Source: Alphaproteobacteria bacterium (lineage in GTDB: Bacteria; Pseudomonadota; Alphaproteobacteria; SMXS01). Taken from it: a stretch of DNA of 39,437 nucleotides. Under the pieces are notes generated by a model that made no database searches, was not told where the DNA came from, and saw only the letters and a program-made list of their open reading frames with translations. This document shows, piece after piece, positions 25,888-35,035 of this stretch. The stretch spans positions 1 to 39,437 of the forward strand of contig SMXS01000009.1 in assembly GCA_004356955.1 (NCBI GenBank), given 5' to 3'. The first letter of the stretch is position 1; each line of letters begins with the position of its first letter. The position numbers and the translations under genes are program-made.

Positions 25888-27573
25888 TTATTCAGCGGCA
25901 ACCGCCATGGTCGACTGGTTGCGGATAATCTCGCCGCCGCGGGCGCCGGTGAGTTCGTCATCGCGCAAAATCACGGTGCCGTTGCAGATGGTGGCTTTAT
26001 AGCCGTGGGCACCCTGAAGGAAGTGGGGCGCGCCATGCGGGAAATTGTGGTGAATCTCCGGCATTTCTTCGCGCAGGTTTTCCAGGTCAATGACATTGAT
26101 ATCCGCGCGTTTGCCGATCTCCAGCGTGCCACGATCAGGCAGGCCCATAATACGAGCCGGCGCGGACGTCAGGCGACGCACGGCCTCCTCGATGGTGTAG
26201 AGGCCGACATCGCGAGTCCAGTGGGTCAGGGTAAAGGTGGCCCAACCGCCATCGGTGACCTGGCTGACATGCGCGCCAGCATCGCCCAGGCCTGGCAGGC
26301 AATTGGCGCAATCCAGCAGATTGGCCACCGCCTTTAGGTTCTTGTTAAAGAAACGGCGGGTGAACCAGGCCTTGCCGTCGCTCTCCAGGGACATGCGAAT
26401 GAAGGTCTTGGCAGGATGTTCACCGTGGTTATCTGCAAAAGTTTGCAGGCTTTTTTCGTCGCCCGAGATATAGTCCGGCTGACCACTTTCGCCTAACCAA
26501 TACAATTCGTTGCTGGGGATCGTGTCGTCCAATTTGGCTTCGGCCAGCAGCTGTTCAACGCGGGCAGGGTCTTGAATAGCGGCCAGTTTTTCTTCCAGCG
26601 TGGCCATTTCGCGGACTTCGTTCCAGGCATTGGTGCGCCATGGCAGGCCTGCCTGCAGACCCAGTACATTGCCGGTGCCCCGAGGGACAGAGATGGCATT
26701 GATGTCGAGATCATTGGCAGCCATGTCTTCCAACATGGCGCGGACGCGGGCACCGGAATTGTCTTTGTCACCAGCGGTAATGCTGAACAGCACGCGGCCA
26801 CCAGCGGCTCTGGCTTCCTTGCGCAACAGCTCTTCTTCACCTTCAAAGTCACCGCCCAAATTGAGGACGTTCTGCATCAGCCCGCCTTCCTGGCCAACGG
26901 CTTCGGCAATGGCGACAACTTCGTCATGCTTGGCGTGGGTGCCGGGGATGTTGCGACCGTCTGGCATAAAATGCCCCAAAAACCGATTGGTCGAGAACCC
27001 CATGGCCCCGTCTCTGACAGCTTGGCGGGCGATATCGACGATTTGTGCTTGTTCTTCTGGTGTGGGGTCGCCTTCAACGCCGCGGTCTCCCATGACGTAA
27101 TAGCGCACGGCGCTATGGCCAACCAGGCCGCCAACATTGATGGCCGGGTTCATCTTTTCGATGGCATCGAGATATTCACCATAGGTGTCCCAGGTCCAGG
27201 GCAGGCCGGTCATGATGGCTTCGCGGGGAATGTCTTCCACGGTTTCCATCATTGCAGCAATAAGTTCGCGATCTTCAACTTTGCAGGGCGCAAAAGTGAC
27301 ACCGCAATTGCCCATCAGGGCCGTGGTGACGCCTTGGCGGCTGATAGGTGTCAGCAACGGGTCCCAACTAATTTGCGCGTCCAGATGCGTATGCAGGTCG
27401 ACCCAACCAGGGGTGACCAGATTGCCCTGTGCATCAATTTCCTCGGTGCCGGCCTCTGTGATGGTGCCGATGGCGACAATTTCATTGCCGTTGATGGCGA
27501 TGTCGGCCTCATAGGCTGGCTTGCCGGTGCCGTCGACCACGCGTCCATTTCGGATAACCAGATCATATGTCAT
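25888..27573 (-). CDS. D-aminoacylase / N-acyl-D-amino-acid deacylase family amidohydrolase
   Basis: A 561-residue zinc amidohydrolase with a small beta-sandwich formed by both ends and a central TIM barrel. The opening YDLVIRNGRVVDGTGKPA and the metal motif HTHLD (His61, His63) are typical. GNCGVTFAP supplies the cysteine metal ligand (about Cys90) seen in D-aminoacylases, and GLGDAGAHVS holds the catalytic aspartate. The family hydrolyses N-acyl-D-amino acids, but many members annotated this way in catabolic regions act on other amides or cyclic compounds, and this one is longer than classical D-aminoacylase (about 480). GGGAG precedes the ATG. It is divergent from the SDR gene. Substrate assignment is uncertain. 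Confidence 0.85.
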   Translation of the reverse strand: MTYDLVIRNGRVVDGTGKPAYEADIAINGNEIVAIGTITEAGTEEIDAQGNLVTPGWVDLHTHLDAQISWDPLLTPISRQGVTTALMGNCGVTFAPCKVEDRELIAAMMETVEDIPREAIMTGLPWTWDTYGEYLDAIEKMNPAINVGGLVGHSAVRYYVMGDRGVEGDPTPEEQAQIVDIARQAVRDGAMGFSTNRFLGHFMPDGRNIPGTHAKHDEVVAIAEAVGQEGGLMQNVLNLGGDFEGEEELLRKEARAAGGRVLFSITAGDKDNSGARVRAMLEDMAANDLDINAISVPRGTGNVLGLQAGLPWRTNAWNEVREMATLEEKLAAIQDPARVEQLLAEAKLDDTIPSNELYWLGESGQPDYISGDEKSLQTFADNHGEHPAKTFIRMSLESDGKAWFTRRFFNKNLKAVANLLDCANCLPGLGDAGAHVSQVTDGGWATFTLTHWTRDVGLYTIEEAVRRLTSAPARIMGLPDRGTLEIGKRADINVIDLENLREEMPEIHHNFPHGAPHFLQGAHGYKATICNGTVILRDDELTGARGGEIIRNQSTMAVAAE

Positions 27574-27707
27574 GTTGTGCTCCCGCTGAGTTCCCTTAAA
27601 GATGAGGGATTATCCAATGTTGGCACTTGGTTCCGCAAGTCTTAAATGACCTTGGGGTCCAGACTATGTAACATGCTGCCAAAGAACACGAATAATAGGG
27701 AACAGTC

Positions 27708-28496
27708 ATGGATTTAGGGATCAGAGGCAAAAAGGGAATCGTCAATGGCGGCAGTGCTGGCCTGGGCATGGGCAGCGCCCGCGCCCTGGCGCGTGAAGGT
27801 GTGGACCTTGTCATCTCGGCGCGCGGTGAAGAACGCCTGGTGCGGGTTTGCAAGGAAATTGCCGAGGAAACCGGCAGCAAGATTACGCCGGTGGTGGCAG
27901 ACCACAGCACCGAGGAAGGCCGTAAAGCCATTTTGGCTGAATGCCCGGAACCCGACATTCTCGTAGGCACCTGTTCGCCCCCTACATTCACGGGGGACTA
28001 TCGCGATATTGAGCCTGATGATTGGTATAAATCCCTCGCCATCACCTTGATCAGTCCGGTGGAATTCATGCGGGCAACCGTTGAAGGCATGGCCGAACGC
28101 GGCTGGGGCCGTGTCGTCAATATCGGCACGGTCGCCGCCAAATATCCTGCAGAAATTCGTATATTGTCTGGCGCGCCGCGCGCCGCCTTGGCGAATTATA
28201 CGACCGCGGTGTCGCATAGGGTCGCTCGGGACGGGGTGATCATCAATAATCTGCTGCCGGGCATGTACCACACGGCGACGGTGTTTGATCTGTTCTCTGA
28301 TACGGCCAAAGAACAAGGCCTGACCTATGAGGAAGTCGCCAAGGCACAGGCAAAGAAAATGCACATCCCTTCTGGTGATTTTGGCGATGTTGATGATTTC
28401 GGTGCGTTCACAGCCCTTCTCTGCAGTGAATTTGCCAGATATACGGTCGGGCAGAACATCGTGATGGATGGCGGCCTGACAAATTCTACGTTTTAG
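27708..28496 (+). CDS. Atypical short-chain dehydrogenase/reductase lacking the Tyr/Lys pair
   Basis: A 262-residue SDR-fold protein. The cofactor loop is NGGSAGLG (13-20), near the usual TGxxxGxG. The typical NNAG stretch is replaced by VGTCSPP (86-92), and the catalytic YxxxK by SGAPR (154-158), so Tyr becomes Ser and Lys becomes Arg. The C-terminal end GQNIVMDGGLTNSTF is normal for the 3-oxoacyl reductase-like group. The fold is secure but normal dehydrogenase chemistry is doubtful; some SDR subfamilies share the loss of Tyr. It may bind a nucleotide or act by a different mechanism. AGGGAAC precedes the ATG. It is followed by the TonB receptor after 144 bases. Confidence 0.88.
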   Translation: MDLGIRGKKGIVNGGSAGLGMGSARALAREGVDLVISARGEERLVRVCKEIAEETGSKITPVVADHSTEEGRKAILAECPEPDILVGTCSPPTFTGDYRDIEPDDWYKSLAITLISPVEFMRATVEGMAERGWGRVVNIGTVAAKYPAEIRILSGAPRAALANYTTAVSHRVARDGVIINNLLPGMYHTATVFDLFSDTAKEQGLTYEEVAKAQAKKMHIPSGDFGDVDDFGAFTALLCSEFARYTVGQNIVMDGGLTNSTF

Positions 28497-28501
28497 GCCA
28501 A

Positions 28502-28543
28502 AACGCGTTGTTCCCAGACGGTTTCTATGCGTGACAACGCGTT
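28502..28543. promoter_or_regulatory. Two AACGCGTT palindromes upstream of the TonB receptor
   Basis: AACGCGTTGT (28502-28511) and ACAACGCGTT (28534-28543) form a perfect 10-base inverted repeat; each arm contains the self-palindrome AACGCGTT. No T-tract follows, so it is a poor terminator for the SDR gene. It could be a paired operator controlling the TonB receptor (start 28641). Confidence 0.45.
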
Positions 28544-28640
28544 CTCCGAGGCATAGGATGCGCCGAATTTTATATGATATGCGCTAAAGGGCCGACATAA
28601 GGCCTAAGCATCAAACAAAAGCACAAAGTGAGGAAACGTC

Positions 28641-31070
28641 ATGATCAAAGGATCAATGAAATCCATTTTGGCACTGTCCCTTGGTGGGGCCGTTCTATTG
28701 AGCGGACCAATTGCTTATGCCCAGGACCAAGACGGTTCGGATGCCACGCAACGGGTAAGTTCTGTCTATCGTCTGATGGACGAAGTAACCGTGACGGCCC
28801 GTAAACGCGAAGAAGGCCTGCAAAGCGCGCCGATTGCCATTACCGCCCTGACGGGTGAAAGCCTGGAGGCTCGGGGTGCCACAAGGCTGGATGAAATCGC
28901 CAAGTTTTCACCCAATGTAACGTTCCAGAACAACCCTGGTTTTTCTGGCGCGTCGTCATCGGCGGCCATTTATATCCGTGGTATTGGCCAGCAGGATTTC
29001 TTGCCGACGGTTGAACCCGGCGTGGGTCTGTATGTGGACGGCGTCTATATTGCCCGTTCTGTCGGTAGTGTTCTTGATTTGATGGACATCGAACGCATCG
29101 AGATATTGCGTGGACCACAGGGAACACTGTTTGGCCGCAACACCATTGGTGGTGCAATCAGTGTCACCACCATCAAGCCAAGTGACGAATTTTCCGGCAA
29201 GGTCGATTTCACGTTTGGGACGGATAAGCGGATCGACGCCAAGGGCGTTGTTAATATCCCGTTGAGCGACAAATTGTTCCTCAAAGTCGCCTTTGCTAGT
29301 CTGAACCAGGACGGCTATGTAGAGCGCTCGTTTGACGGTATCGAACTTGGTGATCGGGATTCGGTCTCTGGCCGCGCGGCCTTGCGCTGGGTGCCCAATG
29401 ACCGCCTGGAAGTGAACCTGGTCTTTGACGGCACACGTTCAAGGGAAAATGGCCCAGCCTTGACGCTGACCGATATTCGCCTGAATAAATTGAACAGCCC
29501 CGAGCTGAACTCTGTGCTGTTCAACCCGGTTGATGCCAATGGCAATTTCGACCCGACCAAATTGAATATCCCGTTTGATGCACCTGCGGATAATTTTGCC
29601 CTTTTGCACAATTACCTCGCCACGTTCCTCGGCGGGCAAGATTGCCTTGGCCTGGTGCCAGGACAGCCGATTGATGCGGGCGGCAACCCAAACAACCCGG
29701 CTTGTTACAATGAACAATTCATTGCCAATGATGAAACAAATGCAGGCACGGCGCCGTCGTTCTCCAACATCGACATTTGGGGTCTGGCACTGACGATCGA
29801 TTATGACATTAACGAAAATGTCTCGATCAAATCGATTACGTCCTATCGCGAAATTGATGCCCAGGCGGCCCGCGATGGCGATCACTCGCCGCATATTATT
29901 GCCCAGTTTTTTGATGACTTCCAACAAGAACAATTCTCCCAGGAACTGCAGCTGTCCGTCAATGCGCTGGATGATCGCCTGAATTGGATCACCGGTTTTT
30001 ACTATTTCCAGGAAGAAGGGCTGAACGAAAATCTGTTGGAATTTGTACCGGCTGATTTCCGCTCTGGTGGCTCCTTCGATAACCAGAACTGGGCCATCTT
30101 TACCCAGGCCACCTACAACATCACCGACCAGCTTAGTGTCACAGCAGGCATTCGTTATACGGACGAGAAAAAGAAGTTCCTGCCTGACCAGATCATTTTC
30201 GCTGATCGTACTTTTGGCCTGCGTCCAGACGGTACTTTGGGGCCACTTTTTGGCGAGGGCACCCGTATTCTGCCCTTCGTAGAAGTCGAGACTTCAATCT
30301 CTGAATTCACACCAATGGTCAATGTCGCCTATGAATTCGAAAACGCGCTGATCTATGCAACTTACTCTGAAGGGTTCAAGTCTGGTGGTTTCAACCAACG
30401 TGTTTTCCCACCACTGCCAGAAACACCGTCTTTCGACCCCGAGTTCGCCAAAGTGTTTGAAGTGGGTGTCAAATATGAAACAGCGGACAAGAAACTTCGC
30501 GTTAATTTCGCCGCCTTCCACACGGATTATGACGATTTGCAAGTGCAGATTTTCCGTGATGTTGCGCCGATCACAACCAATGCGGCCAGTGCAAAAATCG
30601 TGGGCTTCGAGCTAGAGCTTGCGGCCAATCCATTTGAAGGAACTTTTGTCGAGTTGGCGGTTGGCTTGACCGATGCGGACTTCAAAAAGATTGATGAACG
30701 GGCCACCGAAATTAATCTGGATTCCAAATTTGAGCGGATCTCCAAGTGGACACTCAGCGCTGGTGTTTCCCATGAGTTTGCCGTTGGCAACGGGGCTTAT
30801 CTGGTGCCACGCGTTGACTGGGCCTACCGATCTGGCTTTTACAATGACGCTCTGAATTCTCCGGAAATCTATCAGCCGAGTTTCCATCTGCTGAACGCCA
30901 ATGTTGCCTGGCAGGCAGCGGACGATCAATATTCCGTCACGGTAGGTGTAACCAACCTGACCAATGAAGACTATCTGCAGAGTGGCATTTACAGTTCCAC
31001 ATTCAATGCTGCAGAAAGCCTGTTCAACCGTGGTCGTGAATGGTTCATCAACATCAAGGTAAACATGTAA
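28641..31070 (+). CDS. TonB-dependent outer-membrane receptor
   Basis: An 809-residue outer-membrane transporter. A Sec signal peptide (KSILALSLGGAVLLSG) ends at AYA-QD, cleavage after about residue 27. A TonB-box-like DEVTVTARKREEGLQSAP follows, then the plug domain with IYIRGIGQQD, YVDGVYIARS, IEILRGPQGTLFGRN and GGAISVTT. A beta-barrel rich in aromatic strands follows and ends RGREWFINIKVNM. This type, numerous in sphingomonads and marine proteobacteria, imports siderophores, sugars or hydrophobic catabolic substrates. Its place among oxygenase genes suggests substrate uptake rather than iron. No Fur-like box was seen. It is followed after 17 bases by the nitrilase-like gene, so they are probably an operon. 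Confidence 0.95.
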   Translation: MIKGSMKSILALSLGGAVLLSGPIAYAQDQDGSDATQRVSSVYRLMDEVTVTARKREEGLQSAPIAITALTGESLEARGATRLDEIAKFSPNVTFQNNPGFSGASSSAAIYIRGIGQQDFLPTVEPGVGLYVDGVYIARSVGSVLDLMDIERIEILRGPQGTLFGRNTIGGAISVTTIKPSDEFSGKVDFTFGTDKRIDAKGVVNIPLSDKLFLKVAFASLNQDGYVERSFDGIELGDRDSVSGRAALRWVPNDRLEVNLVFDGTRSRENGPALTLTDIRLNKLNSPELNSVLFNPVDANGNFDPTKLNIPFDAPADNFALLHNYLATFLGGQDCLGLVPGQPIDAGGNPNNPACYNEQFIANDETNAGTAPSFSNIDIWGLALTIDYDINENVSIKSITSYREIDAQAARDGDHSPHIIAQFFDDFQQEQFSQELQLSVNALDDRLNWITGFYYFQEEGLNENLLEFVPADFRSGGSFDNQNWAIFTQATYNITDQLSVTAGIRYTDEKKKFLPDQIIFADRTFGLRPDGTLGPLFGEGTRILPFVEVETSISEFTPMVNVAYEFENALIYATYSEGFKSGGFNQRVFPPLPETPSFDPEFAKVFEVGVKYETADKKLRVNFAAFHTDYDDLQVQIFRDVAPITTNAASAKIVGFELELAANPFEGTFVELAVGLTDADFKKIDERATEINLDSKFERISKWTLSAGVSHEFAVGNGAYLVPRVDWAYRSGFYNDALNSPEIYQPSFHLLNANVAWQAADDQYSVTVGVTNLTNEDYLQSGIYSSTFNAAESLFNRGREWFINIKVNM

Positions 31071-31087
31071 CCAGGAAAGCCTTCACC

Positions 31088-32161
31088 ATGGCTAAGATAG
31101 ACCCGTATAACGCCGTCGGCCTGGTCCCCACTGTTCGGGGGATCAGCCGGCGCGAAGATATTATGGTCAATATCGAGCACCACAAACACATGGTGAAGGC
31201 AGCTGTATGGCTGGCGGGGCTGGACCTGCCGGTCAAACTTGTGGCGATCCCCGAGGGGGCGTTGCAGGGTTTTAATGACGAGGTCATGGACCTCGATCAT
31301 GTCGAATTTGCCAATACAGGGGCCATCGATATTCCGGGCCCTGAAACCGATGCGCTGGGCGAGATCGCCAGGGAATATAACGTCTACATCATGGCCCAGG
31401 CCAAGGCGCGGCATCCAGAAATCAAGGATCGCTTCTTTAATGTGGGTTTTATTCTGAACCCGGATGGTGACGTGATCCTGCAGCACTACAAGATTGTACC
31501 GCTGTTGCCGGTGGAACATTCCATGACGCCCCACGATATTTTTGACTGGTGGGTGGAACGTTACGGCAGAACGCTCGATGCGTTTTTCCCGGTGGTGGAT
31601 ACTGATATTGGCCGCATGGGCATCATGATGGCCAATGAGGGATCGTACCCTGAATATGCGCGTGCATTGGCGATGAATGGGGCGGAATTGGTCTATCGGG
31701 CATCGATCCCGCATCCGGCGGCTTCAAACGATTATTTCGAAATCCAGAACCGTGCCCGCGCGCTCGACAACAATATGTATGTCATGGCCCCCAATATGGG
31801 CACCTATTATCTGACGCCAGAGTCTGACATTCCCATCGATACGTTTGGCGGTCGTTCGATGATTGTCGATTATCGGGGCCAGATCGTTGGTCGGCAGGAT
31901 TATGGCGGCGTTTCCACCTCAGTTTGTGGTCCCATCAATATTGAGGCCTTGCGCCATCATCGCACCACGTCCAAATGGACGAACTGGATGAAGGACCTGA
32001 AGACGGAAATAATCGAACTGATTTATGAGCAGGCGATCTATCCTGCGAACCTCTATGCCGACCGCGCACCCATGGCCCATGACGAATATGCCGAAAAAGT
32101 CACGAAAGCGCAGATCGACTTGATGGTAGAGCGGGGCATCTGGAAGAGGCCGACACCCTGA
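31088..32161 (+). CDS. Nitrilase-superfamily protein with Ala in place of the catalytic Cys
   Basis: 357 residues from ATG 31088 (AGGAAAG upstream). The carbon-nitrogen hydrolase fold is shown by IPEGALQG (Glu56), LQHYKIVPLL (Lys135), ARALDNNMYVMAPN and FGGRSMIVDYRGQIV. The third catalytic position, normally Cys before Trp/Tyr and Glu/Asp, reads MMANEGSYPEYAR, so Ala182 replaces the nucleophile. Glu and Lys are kept. It is therefore a probable non-hydrolytic member, or uses an unknown mechanism; the gene is intact with normal codon use. Being 17 bases after the TonB receptor, it may bind or sense the imported compound. This is inference; the fold assignment is firm. Confidence 0.87.
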   Translation: MAKIDPYNAVGLVPTVRGISRREDIMVNIEHHKHMVKAAVWLAGLDLPVKLVAIPEGALQGFNDEVMDLDHVEFANTGAIDIPGPETDALGEIAREYNVYIMAQAKARHPEIKDRFFNVGFILNPDGDVILQHYKIVPLLPVEHSMTPHDIFDWWVERYGRTLDAFFPVVDTDIGRMGIMMANEGSYPEYARALAMNGAELVYRASIPHPAASNDYFEIQNRARALDNNMYVMAPNMGTYYLTPESDIPIDTFGGRSMIVDYRGQIVGRQDYGGVSTSVCGPINIEALRHHRTTSKWTNWMKDLKTEIIELIYEQAIYPANLYADRAPMAHDEYAEKVTKAQIDLMVERGIWKRPTP

Positions 32162-32182
32162 ACCCATTGGGCCCCGTTCATA

Positions 32183-32305
32183 CTTCGATACAATCGCACC
32201 CACTGACGTGGATCCGATCACTCAGCACGAACGGTCTATCTCTACAATTTATGCCGTTCGCCCTGAGTGATTTGGTCGCCGATAGGCGGGCAAATTGTAT
32301 CGAAG
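32183..32305. repeat. Paired REP-like element B
   Basis: A minus-type unit (32183-32234) runs CTTCGATACAA...TCACTCAGCACGAACGG. A plus-type unit (32254-32305) runs CCGTTCGCCCTGAGTGA...TTGTATCGAAGG, with an inner CGCC/GGCG hairpin. The order of the two units is the reverse of elements A and C. It lies between the convergent nitrilase-like and trpB genes. Confidence 0.82.
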
Positions 32306-32324
32306 GGTAACCCCGCCTGACGCC

Positions 32325-33542
32325 CTAGAGCCGGTAATCTTCACCGTGACCAAATGTTGCCGCAACATAATCGATGTCTTTGTCACCGCGACCTGACAGG
32401 TTCAACAGGATGGTTTGCCCGGGCATGTCTTTGGCCACGTCCATGGCCCAGGCCACGGCGTGCGCGCTTTCAAGTGCCGGAATGATGCCTTCATATCGTG
32501 ACATTGCATAGAACGCATCCAGCGCAGCCTTGTCACTGGCGGTGTGATATTCCACCTTGTCAATCGACTTCAGGAAGGCATGTTCAGGGCCAACGCTGGG
32601 ATAGTCCAGCCCGCTGGCCAGGGAATGGACGGGGGCGGGGTCGCCGTTTTCATCCTGCAGCATGATCGACTTGAAGCCATGCATTTCGCCGTCTGTTCCA
32701 TAGGTCATGGTTGCGGCATGTTGGCCCAATTCATTGCCGGTGCCGTGGGGTTCAACCCCATGCAGCTTGACGCCATCGTCATCAAGAAAACCAGCAAACA
32801 AGCCCATGGCGTTGCAGCCACCGCCAACGCAGGCACCCACATGGTCTGGCAACTCGCCGACCATCTCGATAAATTGTTCGCGTGCCTCGAAGCCGACCAC
32901 GGTTTGGAAATTGCGTACCATAACGGGGAAAGGATGCGGCCCGACCACAGACCCAATGGCATAAAATGTATCGTCCGGGCTGTCGACATAGGCGGCGAAA
33001 GCCGAATCCACGGCTTCTTTCAATGTCCGGCCACCAAAGCTGACGGGCACAACAGTTGCGCCCAACAATTTCATGCGCACGACATTGGGATGTTCTTTTT
33101 CGATGTCCACTTCACCCATGTGGATTTCGCATTCCATGCCAAAATAGGCCGCCGCTGTGGCCAGCGCGACGCCGTGTTGGCCCGCCCCGGTTTCGGCGAT
33201 CAGCTTGTTGATACCCATATATTTCGCCAGCAAAGCCTCGCCCATACAATGGTTCAGCTTGTGGGCGCCTGTATGGTTGAGGTCTTCTCGTTTGAGATAG
33301 ATGTGCGCCCCACCGCACTTTTCCGAGATATTGCGCGCATAATGGATTGGTGTTGGCCGCCCCTGGAAATGCTTGCGGATATAGTTCAGCTCATTCACAA
33401 AGTCTGCTGCTCTGGAGTATTTCTTATAAGCGGCTTCAATTTTGGCCATCGGGCCCACCAAGGGCGGTGGCAGGAACGCGCCACCATATTCGCCAAAATA
33501 GCCGTTTTCGTCAGGGTAGGATTTAAGATAGGATTTGTTCAT
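32325..33542 (-). CDS. trpB: Tryptophan synthase beta chain
   Basis: 405 residues with the full TrpB pattern: [10 protein letters not shown] near the N-terminus, PLP lysine Lys95 in [14 protein letters not shown], catalytic Glu117 in [11 protein letters not shown], the phosphate-binding loop GGGCNAMG (usually GGGSNA), and SGRGDKD near the end. It condenses indole with serine to give tryptophan, normally with TrpA. No trpA, trpF or other trp gene is present in the window, and the neighbours are catabolic, so this may be a second or stand-alone TrpB. It begins 79 bases downstream of the aminotransferase gene. The Ser to Cys change in the glycine loop is a small deviation. Confidence 0.95.
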   Translation of the reverse strand: MNKSYLKSYPDENGYFGEYGGAFLPPPLVGPMAKIEAAYKKYSRAADFVNELNYIRKHFQGRPTPIHYARNISEKCGGAHIYLKREDLNHTGAHKLNHCMGEALLAKYMGINKLIAETGAGQHGVALATAAAYFGMECEIHMGEVDIEKEHPNVVRMKLLGATVVPVSFGGRTLKEAVDSAFAAYVDSPDDTFYAIGSVVGPHPFPVMVRNFQTVVGFEAREQFIEMVGELPDHVGACVGGGCNAMGLFAGFLDDDGVKLHGVEPHGTGNELGQHAATMTYGTDGEMHGFKSIMLQDENGDPAPVHSLASGLDYPSVGPEHAFLKSIDKVEYHTASDKAALDAFYAMSRYEGIIPALESAHAVAWAMDVAKDMPGQTILLNLSGRGDKDIDYVAATFGHGEDYRL

Positions 33543-33602
33543 TGGAATACTCTGTCACTGGGTATGAATAGGGCGTATGCGCCAGTTTGCCTGTTAAGTA
33601 CC

Positions 33603-33618
33603 TTGACGTAAACGTCAA
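33603..33618. promoter_or_regulatory. Palindromic operator-like site upstream of trpB
   Basis: TTGACGTAAACGTCAA is a perfect inverted repeat (7-base arms, 2-base spacer) in the 79-base gap between the aminotransferase stop and the trpB start, about 60 bases before trpB. Size and symmetry fit a dimeric repressor site of GntR, TetR or LacI type. Confidence 0.45.
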
Positions 33619-33621
33619 AGA

Positions 33622-35010
33622 CTAGCCAACCAGTCCTTCGCTTTTTGCCCATTTGTACGTGTCGTCAAAGGCGGCATCCAGGCGCGTCTTCATCATGCCG
33701 ATCTGTTCCTCGGTGATAATGAAAGGTGGGCACATGGCAATGGCGTCGCCTTTCATGGCGCGCACAATGACGCCATGTTTCTCGCCATTTCTGGCCAGGG
33801 TGGCACCCACTTTGGCAGCAGGGTCAAAGTTTGCCTTGGTATCTTTGTTCTGCACCAGCTCGATGGCGCCGACCATACCAACACTGCGGCATTCACCCAC
33901 CAGCGGGTGGTCCTGGAAGCTGTGCAGCACCTTCTGGAAGGCCGGTGTCAGGCCACGCACGACGCTGACAAGGTCCATTTCTTCGTAGATCTTCAGGGTC
34001 TCGAGGCCAACAGCGGCCGCAACGGGGTGGCCACCATAGGTAAAGCCATGGCTGAAGACGCCCAGTTCGTTCGAGCCATCAGCAATGGCCTGGTACACTT
34101 TATCGCTCAGGATAGTGGCCGACATGGGGATGTAAGATGCGGTCAGGGCCTTGGCGCAGGTGATGATGTCAGGCGTCATGTCATAGGTCTGGCAGCCCCA
34201 CATATTGCCGGTGCGCCCGAAGCCACAGATGACCTCGTCTGACACCAACAAGATGTCGTATTTTCGCAGGATCGGCTGGATTTTGTCAAAATAGGTCGCG
34301 GGCGGAATGATCACGCCACCGGCACCAATGATCGGCTCGGCGAACATGGCGCCAATTGTCTCGGGGCCTTCTTCGATGATCAGGGTTTCCAGATTGCCGG
34401 CGATACGGGTGGCGAACTCTTCTTCGCTCTCGCCTTCCAAACCAAAGCGATAGTGGTGCGGGCAGTCGGTGTGCAACACGCCCTCCATGGGCAGGTCGAA
34501 CCAATTGTGCATGGGTGGCAGGCCACATAGGCTGGCCGACGCAATCGTCGTGCCGTGATAGGCATTGATGCGACCGATCACCTTCTTCTTCAGAGGCTTG
34601 CCAATGGCGTTGTGATAAAACCGCACCATCTTGATGGCGGTATCCACCGCCTCTGACCCCGAGCAGTTAAAGATCACGCGGGACATATTGTCTGGGGCCA
34701 TAGAGATCAGTTTTTCGGCCAGTTCCGCCGTGGGGGTAGAGCTTTTGTGATTGAACGTGTGGTAATAGGGCAGCTTGTTCAACTGGGCGCTGCCCGCGTC
34801 GATCAGTCGCTGGTTGGAAAAGCCAAGCGACGCGCACCACAGGCCTGACATGCCCTCAATATATTCTTTGCCTGTCTCGTCATAGACATAGATCCCATCA
34901 CCCCGTTCCATGACCAGGGCGCCATTTTCTTCATGGGCGCGCCAGTTGGTCTGGCCATGGGCGTGATAGGCGGCGTCTTTTGCGGCGTAGGAATTGGCTG
35001 TCAGGGTCAT
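33622..35010 (-). CDS. Class III PLP-dependent aminotransferase (omega-aminotransferase type)
   Basis: A 462-residue fold-type I aminotransferase. Seen are NCSGSEAVDTAIKMVRFY (about 115-132), YHGTTIASASLCG, the cofactor-contact SDEVICGFGRTG (Asp258), and the PLP lysine Lys287 in CAKALTASYIPMSA, followed by FTYGGHPVAAAVGLE. Members transfer an amino group from amines such as beta-alanine, taurine, putrescine or GABA to pyruvate or 2-oxoglutarate in the cytoplasm. The ribosome-binding site is weak (GCGAG). It is divergent from the NTF2-like gene at 35111, and a 21-base-arm inverted repeat lies between them. trpB follows on the same strand. Confidence 0.93.
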   Translation of the reverse strand: MTLTANSYAAKDAAYHAHGQTNWRAHEENGALVMERGDGIYVYDETGKEYIEGMSGLWCASLGFSNQRLIDAGSAQLNKLPYYHTFNHKSSTPTAELAEKLISMAPDNMSRVIFNCSGSEAVDTAIKMVRFYHNAIGKPLKKKVIGRINAYHGTTIASASLCGLPPMHNWFDLPMEGVLHTDCPHHYRFGLEGESEEEFATRIAGNLETLIIEEGPETIGAMFAEPIIGAGGVIIPPATYFDKIQPILRKYDILLVSDEVICGFGRTGNMWGCQTYDMTPDIITCAKALTASYIPMSATILSDKVYQAIADGSNELGVFSHGFTYGGHPVAAAVGLETLKIYEEMDLVSVVRGLTPAFQKVLHSFQDHPLVGECRSVGMVGAIELVQNKDTKANFDPAAKVGATLARNGEKHGVIVRAMKGDAIAMCPPFIITEEQIGMMKTRLDAAFDDTYKWAKSEGLVG

Positions 35011-35035
35011 GATTTGTCTCGCTGAATTAATTTAT

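Noticed and set aside
26572-27645. 357-codon plus-strand frame opposite the D-aminoacylase-like gene
   Set aside because: Shadow of the minus-strand gene, glycine/histidine-rich in the way typical of antisense translation.
28497-28640. Cobalamin or other riboswitch ahead of the TonB receptor
   Set aside because: No conserved riboswitch core such as a B12 box is visible; only a simple palindrome pair is seen.
32544-33611. 355-codon plus-strand frame opposite trpB
   Set aside because: trpB is certain on the other strand; this frame has no recognisable domain.
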